Of a stretch of 18,665 bases of DNA, positions 15,199 to 18,665 are shown one piece after another. The notes under the pieces were generated by a model. The model worked only from the letters and a program-made list of their open reading frames with translations, ran no database searches and was not told where the DNA came from. Position 1 is the first letter of the stretch. Every line of letters begins with the position of its first letter. The stretch is from positions 1-18,665 of the forward strand of contig CAMDOY010000031.1 of the NCBI GenBank assembly GCA_945903655.1. Direction: 5' to 3'. The translations under genes were made by a program, and so were the position numbers. This stretch comes from Rhizobium sp. Q54 (GTDB lineage Bacteria; Pseudomonadota; Alphaproteobacteria; Rhizobiales; Beijerinckiaceae).

Positions 15199-16053
15199 AT
15201 GGCGAAGTTCCTCGATCTTGCAACGGCCGTCGCGGAGATGGTCCATGATGGCGATGTGCTGGCTCTCGAGGGCTTCACCCATCTCATCCCCTTCGCCGCA
15301 GGCCATGAAATCATCCGCCAGAAGCGGCGCGATCTGACCCTCGTGCGCATGACGCCGGATCTGATCTATGACCAGATGATCGGCATGGGCTGCGCCAGCA
15401 AGCTCGTCTTCTCCTGGGGCGGCAATCCCGGGGTCGGCTCCACCCACCGCATCCGCGACGCCGTGGAGAACCAGTGGCCCCGGCCCCTCGCATTGGAAGA
15501 ACATTCCCACGCCGCCATGGCCAACGCCTATGAGGCGGGCGCGGCGAACCTGCCCTTCGCCATGCTGCGCGGCTATATCGGCGTCGATCTGCCCAAGGTG
15601 AACCCGCAGATCCGCAAGATCACCTGCCCCTATACGGGCGAGGAGCTGGCGACCGTTCCCGCCATTCGTCCCGATGTGGGCGTCATTCACGCCCTGCGCG
15701 CCGACCGCGAAGGCAATGTGCTGCTGGAAGGCATCACCGGCTGCCAGAAGGAAGTGGTGCTCGCCTCCAAACGCACCATCGTGACCGTCGAGGAGATCGT
15801 GGACGACCTGCGCGCGCCCTCGCCCAATTCGGTCATCCTGCCCTCATGGACCATAGGCGCGGTGGTGGCTGTGCCCGGCGGCGCACACCCTTCTTACGCC
15901 CATGGCTATTACACCCGGGACAATTCCTACTACATCGCCTGGGACAAGATCTCGCGGGAGCGTGAGACCTTCCTGGCCTGGATGGAGGAAAACGTCATGA
16001 ACAAGGGGCCTGACGCCTTCGCTGTCCACGCTGGCCGGAGGGCCGCGTCATGA
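15199..16053 (+). CDS. catI: 3-oxoadipate CoA-transferase subunit alpha (CatI-like)
   Basis: A 284-residue class I CoA-transferase alpha subunit. It closely recalls CatI of Pseudomonas knackmussii B13 in my memory of that sequence: DGDVLALEGFTHLIPFAAGH, TLVRMTPDLIYDQ, LVFSWGGNPGVGS and PGGAHPSYAHGYYTRDN are shared blocks. With CatJ it moves CoA from succinyl-CoA to 3-oxoadipate, the penultimate step of the beta-ketoadipate pathway. This subtype is nearer to glutaconate CoA-transferase than to PcaI. ATG 15199 has GGAGG at 15190-15194. The stop overlaps the beta subunit as ATGA. The family call is firm; the substrate assignment rests on similarity plus the nearby pobA. Confidence 0.85.
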   Translation: MAKFLDLATAVAEMVHDGDVLALEGFTHLIPFAAGHEIIRQKRRDLTLVRMTPDLIYDQMIGMGCASKLVFSWGGNPGVGSTHRIRDAVENQWPRPLALEEHSHAAMANAYEAGAANLPFAMLRGYIGVDLPKVNPQIRKITCPYTGEELATVPAIRPDVGVIHALRADREGNVLLEGITGCQKEVVLASKRTIVTVEEIVDDLRAPSPNSVILPSWTIGAVVAVPGGAHPSYAHGYYTRDNSYYIAWDKISRERETFLAWMEENVMNKGPDAFAVHAGRRAAS

Positions 16054-16820
16054 GCCTGTCCTATAGCCCCAACGAGATGATGACCGTCGCCGCCGCCCGC
16101 GCCCTGCGCAATGAGGATGTGTGCTTCGTGGGCATCGGCGCCCCTTCGGCGGCCTGCAATCTCGCCCGCATGACCCATGCGCCGCAGATCACCCTGATCT
16201 ACGAATCCGGCACCATCGCCACCAAGCCCAATGTGCTGCCCCTCTCCATCGGCGATGGCGAACTCTGCGACACCGCGCTCACCACCGTGCCGGTGCCCGA
16301 GATGTTCCGCTACTGGCTGCAGGGCGGACGCATGACCGTCGGCTTTCTGGGCGGCGCGCAGATTGATCGCTTCGCCAATCTCAACACCACCGTGGTCGGC
16401 GATTATCACAAGCCCAAGGTGCGCCTACCCGGCGGCGGCGGGGCGCCGGAGATCGCCACCAATTGCCATGAGATCTTCATCATCATGGCCATGGGCAAGC
16501 GCGCTTTCGTGGACAAGCTGCCCTTCATCACCTCCATGGGCCATGGCCCCACGGGCCGCGAGCGCCGGGCGCTGGGCGTGAAGTCGAAGGGCCCCACGCG
16601 GCTCATCACGGACCTCTGCCTCTTCGAGCCCGATCCCGAGACGCAGGAGATGACGGTCGTCTCCATCCATCCCGGCGTCACGCGCGAGCAGATCATTGAG
16701 AACTGCGGCTGGACGCCGTCTTTCGCGGCCCATGTCGTGGAAACACGCGCGCCGGACGCGAAAGAACTTGAAGTGCTGCGCGACATTCAGGCCCGCACCA
16801 AGGCCGCCCACGGCGGCTGA
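16050..16820 (+). CDS. catJ: 3-oxoadipate CoA-transferase subunit beta (CatJ-like)
   Basis: A 256-residue beta subunit. The probable catalytic glutamate is E52 in LIYESGTIATKP, close to the E54 used by glutaconate CoA-transferase to form the enzyme-CoA thioester. Other blocks shared with CatJ are NEMMTVAAAR, LPLSIGDGEL, FRYWLQGGRMTVGFLGGAQ, GDYHKPKVRLPGGGGAPEIA and HPGVTREQIIENCGW. The start overlaps the alpha-subunit stop by four bases, as expected for subunits needed in equal amounts. It is followed 48 bases later by pobA. Relatives include the steroid-degradation IpdAB proteins, but the CatIJ match is better. Confidence 0.85.
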   Translation: MSLSYSPNEMMTVAAARALRNEDVCFVGIGAPSAACNLARMTHAPQITLIYESGTIATKPNVLPLSIGDGELCDTALTTVPVPEMFRYWLQGGRMTVGFLGGAQIDRFANLNTTVVGDYHKPKVRLPGGGGAPEIATNCHEIFIIMAMGKRAFVDKLPFITSMGHGPTGRERRALGVKSKGPTRLITDLCLFEPDPETQEMTVVSIHPGVTREQIIENCGWTPSFAAHVVETRAPDAKELEVLRDIQARTKAAHGG

Positions 16821-16834
16821 GAATTTTCAATACA

Positions 16835-16855
16835 GGCGGCCATCCCGCCGCTTTT
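16835..16855 (+). terminator. Weak hairpin with short T-run before pobA
   Basis: GGCGG at 16835-16839 and CCGCC at 16845-16849 form a 5-base stem followed by GCTTTT. It resembles a small attenuator between the catJ-like gene and pobA, directly before the pobA ribosome binding site. The stem is short, so chance is a real alternative. Confidence 0.3.
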
Positions 16856-16868
16856 GAAGGAGAGCGAC

Positions 16869-18044
16869 ATGCATACCCAGGTCGGCATCATCGGCGCCGG
16901 ACCCGCAGGCCTTCTGCTTGCCCGCATGCTGCATTTGCAGGGCATCTCATCGGTGGTGCTGGAATCGCGTAGCCGCCCCTATGTGGAAAGCCGCATTCGC
17001 GCGGGCCTGCTGGAGCAGGGCTCCGTGGATCTCCTGACGGAAACCGGCATGGCCGACCGCCTCTACAAGGAGGCCATGGTGCACGAGGGCATCGAACTCG
17101 TGTTCGACGGCCAGCGCCACCGCATCGACATCACCGCGCTGACGGGCCGCAAGGTCTATATCTACGGCCAGCAGGAAGTGGTGAAGGACATGATCGTGGC
17201 GAATCTCGCCGCAGGCGTGCCGATCCTCTTCGAGGCGCAGGCCAGCGAGATCAGCGGGCTCGAGGGCGAGCGCGCCACGATCCGCTACACCCACGAGGGC
17301 AAGGAAGAGGTGCTGACCTGCGACTATATCGCGGGCTGCGACGGCTTCCACGGCATCTGCCGGGACGCCATTCCGCCCCAGCTCATGCGCGGCCATGACC
17401 GCATCTATCCCTTCGGCTGGCTTGGCATTCTGGCGGACGCGCCGCCCACCCGGGATGAGCTGCTCTATTGCCGCCACGACAATGGCTTCGCCCTCTTCAC
17501 CATGCGCTCGCCCACGGTGTCGCGCTGCTATATCCAGGTGCCGCCCGATGAGGATGCGGAGAAATGGTCCGACGACCAGATCTGGAGCGAGCTGGAGACG
17601 CGCCTTGGCAAGCATGAGGGGCTGACGATCAGCACCGGCAAGATCACCCAGAAATCGGTGACCGCCATGCGCAGCTATGTGGCCGAGCCCATGCGCCATG
17701 GCCGCCTGTTCCTGGCGGGCGATTCCGCCCATATCGTGCCGCCCACGGGCGCCAAGGGCATGAATCTGGCCATTTCCGACATCTATGTGCTGTCGAAGGC
17801 GCTGGTGGCTTTCTACAAGAAGAACGACGCCAGCCTCTTCGAGACCTATGGCGCCACCTGCCTGCGGCGCATCTGGCGCGCGCAGCATTTCTCGTGGTGG
17901 ATGACCTCGATGCTGCACAATCTGCCGGACGCCAGCCCCTTCGACGCAAAGCGTCAGGTGGCCGAGCTCTACACCATCGCCACCTCGAAGGCGGGGCAGA
18001 CGCTGCTGGCGGAGAACTATGTGGGCCTGCCCTTCGAGACCTGA
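16869..18044 (+). CDS. pobA: 4-hydroxybenzoate 3-monooxygenase (p-hydroxybenzoate hydroxylase)
   Basis: A 391-residue flavoprotein that hydroxylates 4-hydroxybenzoate to protocatechuate using FAD, NAD(P)H and O2. FAD motifs are GAGPAG (9-14), E32, R44 in SRIRAGLLEQ, the DG motif GCDGFHG and the GD motif FLAGDSAHIVPPTGAKG. Substrate residues known from the Pseudomonas enzyme are kept with an offset of one: Y200, R213, Y221 and Y384 in ENYVGLPFE. S212 of that enzyme is Thr (T211) here. Residues 33-40 read SRSRPYVE, unlike the NADPH-type RQTPDYVL, so cofactor preference may differ. ATG 16869 is chosen for AAGGAG at 16857-16862; an upstream TTG at 16854 is inside that site. It is probably last in the uptake-catabolic operon. 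Confidence 0.95.
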   Translation: MHTQVGIIGAGPAGLLLARMLHLQGISSVVLESRSRPYVESRIRAGLLEQGSVDLLTETGMADRLYKEAMVHEGIELVFDGQRHRIDITALTGRKVYIYGQQEVVKDMIVANLAAGVPILFEAQASEISGLEGERATIRYTHEGKEEVLTCDYIAGCDGFHGICRDAIPPQLMRGHDRIYPFGWLGILADAPPTRDELLYCRHDNGFALFTMRSPTVSRCYIQVPPDEDAEKWSDDQIWSELETRLGKHEGLTISTGKITQKSVTAMRSYVAEPMRHGRLFLAGDSAHIVPPTGAKGMNLAISDIYVLSKALVAFYKKNDASLFETYGATCLRRIWRAQHFSWWMTSMLHNLPDASPFDAKRQVAELYTIATSKAGQTLLAENYVGLPFET

Positions 18045-18048
18045 GGGC

Positions 18049-18065
18049 GGCAGGCTCCGCTTGCC
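18049..18065 (+). terminator. Short hairpin after pobA, no T-tract
   Basis: GGCAGGC at 18049-18055 pairs with GCTTGCC at 18059-18065, with one G-T wobble, around a TCC loop, starting four bases after the pobA stop. Without a T-run it is at best a Rho-assisted or stabilising structure. Confidence 0.25.
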
Positions 18066-18110
18066 TCCGGGCCCCCACGGGCGTTATCTGGGGGACGAGA
18101 GGCGGGCGTT

Positions 18111-18389
18111 ATGCAAACGAAGCGCAGCGATATCGACCAACTGGACCCGGGCGGCGCCAGCCCCCCGGCCCTTGCGGCTGCGCCCGCTGATGACACGGAC
18201 TACGAGCATCGCCACTTCGTCAATCTGCTGGCCATCGCCTTTTTGCTGGTCATCGCAGGGGCGATCATCTGGACCGTGCGCGCCATGGACGATTACGAGC
18301 GCCTGCAACGCTGTCTCAACGCAGGCCGTCGTGATTGCGTGAAGATCGAGACGCCGCCCTCAACGGGCGTGCGTCTGCCGGTGCGGTAG
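18111..18389 (+). CDS. Small single-pass membrane protein, unknown function
   Basis: A 92-residue protein I do not recognise. Residues 1-35 are hydrophilic and rich in Asp, Pro and Ala; residues 37-57 form one hydrophobic helix, VNLLAIAFLLVIAGAIIWTV; the tail of about 35 residues carries two cysteines, C68 and C76 (CLNAGRRDC), that could form a disulfide if the tail is periplasmic. ATG 18111 is supported by GAGAGG at 18097-18102. It starts 66 bases after pobA, too far to assume coupling, and converges on the TerC-like gene. Length, ribosome binding site and the clear membrane segment favour a real gene. No function is proposed. Confidence 0.7.
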   Translation: MQTKRSDIDQLDPGGASPPALAAAPADDTDYEHRHFVNLLAIAFLLVIAGAIIWTVRAMDDYERLQRCLNAGRRDCVKIETPPSTGVRLPVR

Positions 18390-18428
18390 CGCCTTCTCCA
18401 ACGATGCTGACGGCTATGCGCGGATAAA

Positions 18429-18450
18429 CCCGCTCAGCTTACTGAGCGGG
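18429..18450. terminator. Perfect bidirectional hairpin containing the TerC stop codon
   Basis: CCCGCTCAG (18429-18437) and CTGAGCGGG (18442-18450) pair perfectly over nine bases around the loop CTTA. On the minus strand the loop holds the TAA stop of the TerC-like gene and the stem is followed by TTTA; on the plus strand it is followed by CTTCT. Lying between convergent genes, it is a likely shared terminator, although both T-tracts are weak. Confidence 0.7.
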
Positions 18451-18665
18451 CTTCTGCTCTTCATCAGCGCCATGGGCGGCGGCGGCGCGCTTGCGCAGCA
18501 CCCAGGCGAGGGCCAGCACAAAGACAACGCCCACGGAGCCGCCCACAACTTCATCGACCAGATGAGGCCAGGCGCCCAAAAGGCTGTGCCAGCCGGGATC
18601 GGAGACCATGATGGAGCCAGCCACCCAGCCCAACAGGCCAGCGCCCGCCCAGACGAGAAGCGGGT
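18439..18665 (-). CDS. TerC/YjbE-family integral membrane protein, C-terminal part
   Basis: Only the last 75 codons are in the window; the frame stays open to the right edge, reading PLLVWAGAGLLGWVAGSIMV at its start. The hydrophobic segments, the GLLGWVAGSIMVSDP block and the second helix VVGGSVGVVFVLALAWVLRK match the C-terminal end of YjbE-type TerC proteins, inner-membrane proteins linked to metal ion (manganese) export or tellurium resistance in other bacteria. The tail after the last helix is basic and then acidic (KRAAAAHGADEEQKPAQ) and is expected in the cytoplasm. An apparent TTG start at 18633 is internal and should not be used. The family call rests on a partial sequence. Confidence 0.7.
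   Translation of the reverse strand, partial: PLLVWAGAGLLGWVAGSIMVSDPGWHSLLGAWPHLVDEVVGGSVGVVFVLALAWVLRKRAAAAHGADEEQKPAQ

Noticed and set aside
13872..15350. 492-codon minus-strand ORF over the MetE-like gene
   Set aside because: Shadow of the MetE-like frame; it also runs through the palindromic repeat and has no recognisable domain.
15199..16820. CoA-transferase pair as steroid-degradation IpdAB hydrolase
   Set aside because: Same fold, but the sequence blocks, lengths and the YESG glutamate fit CatI/CatJ, and pobA is next door with no steroid genes.
1..18665. Mobile element, prophage, CRISPR, toxin-antitoxin or defence island
   Set aside because: No transposase, integrase, repeat-spacer array or paired small genes of those kinds were seen; gene content and base composition look like core chromosome plus a catabolic operon.

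Overview
The window reads as a chromosomal segment of an alphaproteobacterium. It has high GC, densely packed genes joined by short overlaps, and a GC-rich three-armed repeat of the kind dispersed in many alphaproteobacterial genomes. The proteins resemble those of the Hyphomicrobiales most, but family and genus cannot be fixed from sequence alone. I see no tRNA, rRNA, transposase, integrase, phage gene or CRISPR array. No stretch over 300 bases lacks a gene; the longest gap, about 197 bases, is the divergent promoter region at 1339-1535.

Left edge (1-3143). Two minus-strand genes, a metallo-beta-lactamase-fold hydrolase followed by a ChbG/HpnK-type deacetylase cut by the window edge, are divergent from a plus-strand GMC-family FAD oxidoreductase.

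Central block (3247-9198, plus strand). Six closely spaced genes may form one transcription unit: a membrane-anchored family 2 glycosyltransferase, the lipid II flippase MurJ, a type II haloacid dehalogenase with a complete catalytic set, panC and panB (pantothenate synthesis), and an endonuclease/exonuclease/phosphatase-family protein.

Catabolic block (9340-18044, plus strand). A complete branched-chain-amino-acid-type (HAAT) ABC importer comes first: binding protein, two permeases and two ATPases. It is followed by a short zinc-site MetE-like methyltransferase, both subunits of a CatI/CatJ-type 3-oxoadipate CoA-transferase, and 4-hydroxybenzoate 3-monooxygenase (pobA). PobA makes protocatechuate from 4-hydroxybenzoate, and the CoA-transferase activates 3-oxoadipate, the late product of the same beta-ketoadipate route. 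The importer is therefore a good candidate for uptake of an aromatic acid rather than amino acids. The ring-cleavage genes (pcaGH, pcaBCD) and a regulator are not here. The MetE-like protein is the unexplained member and the best lead for new biology. Three RNA/DNA structures punctuate the block: a strong hairpin between the binding protein and first permease, the three-armed repeat before the CoA-transferase, and a weak hairpin before pobA.

Right edge (18111-18665). A small single-pass membrane protein of unknown function converges on the C-terminal part of a TerC/YjbE-type membrane protein running off the window. A perfect 9-bp hairpin between them contains the TerC stop codon in its loop.
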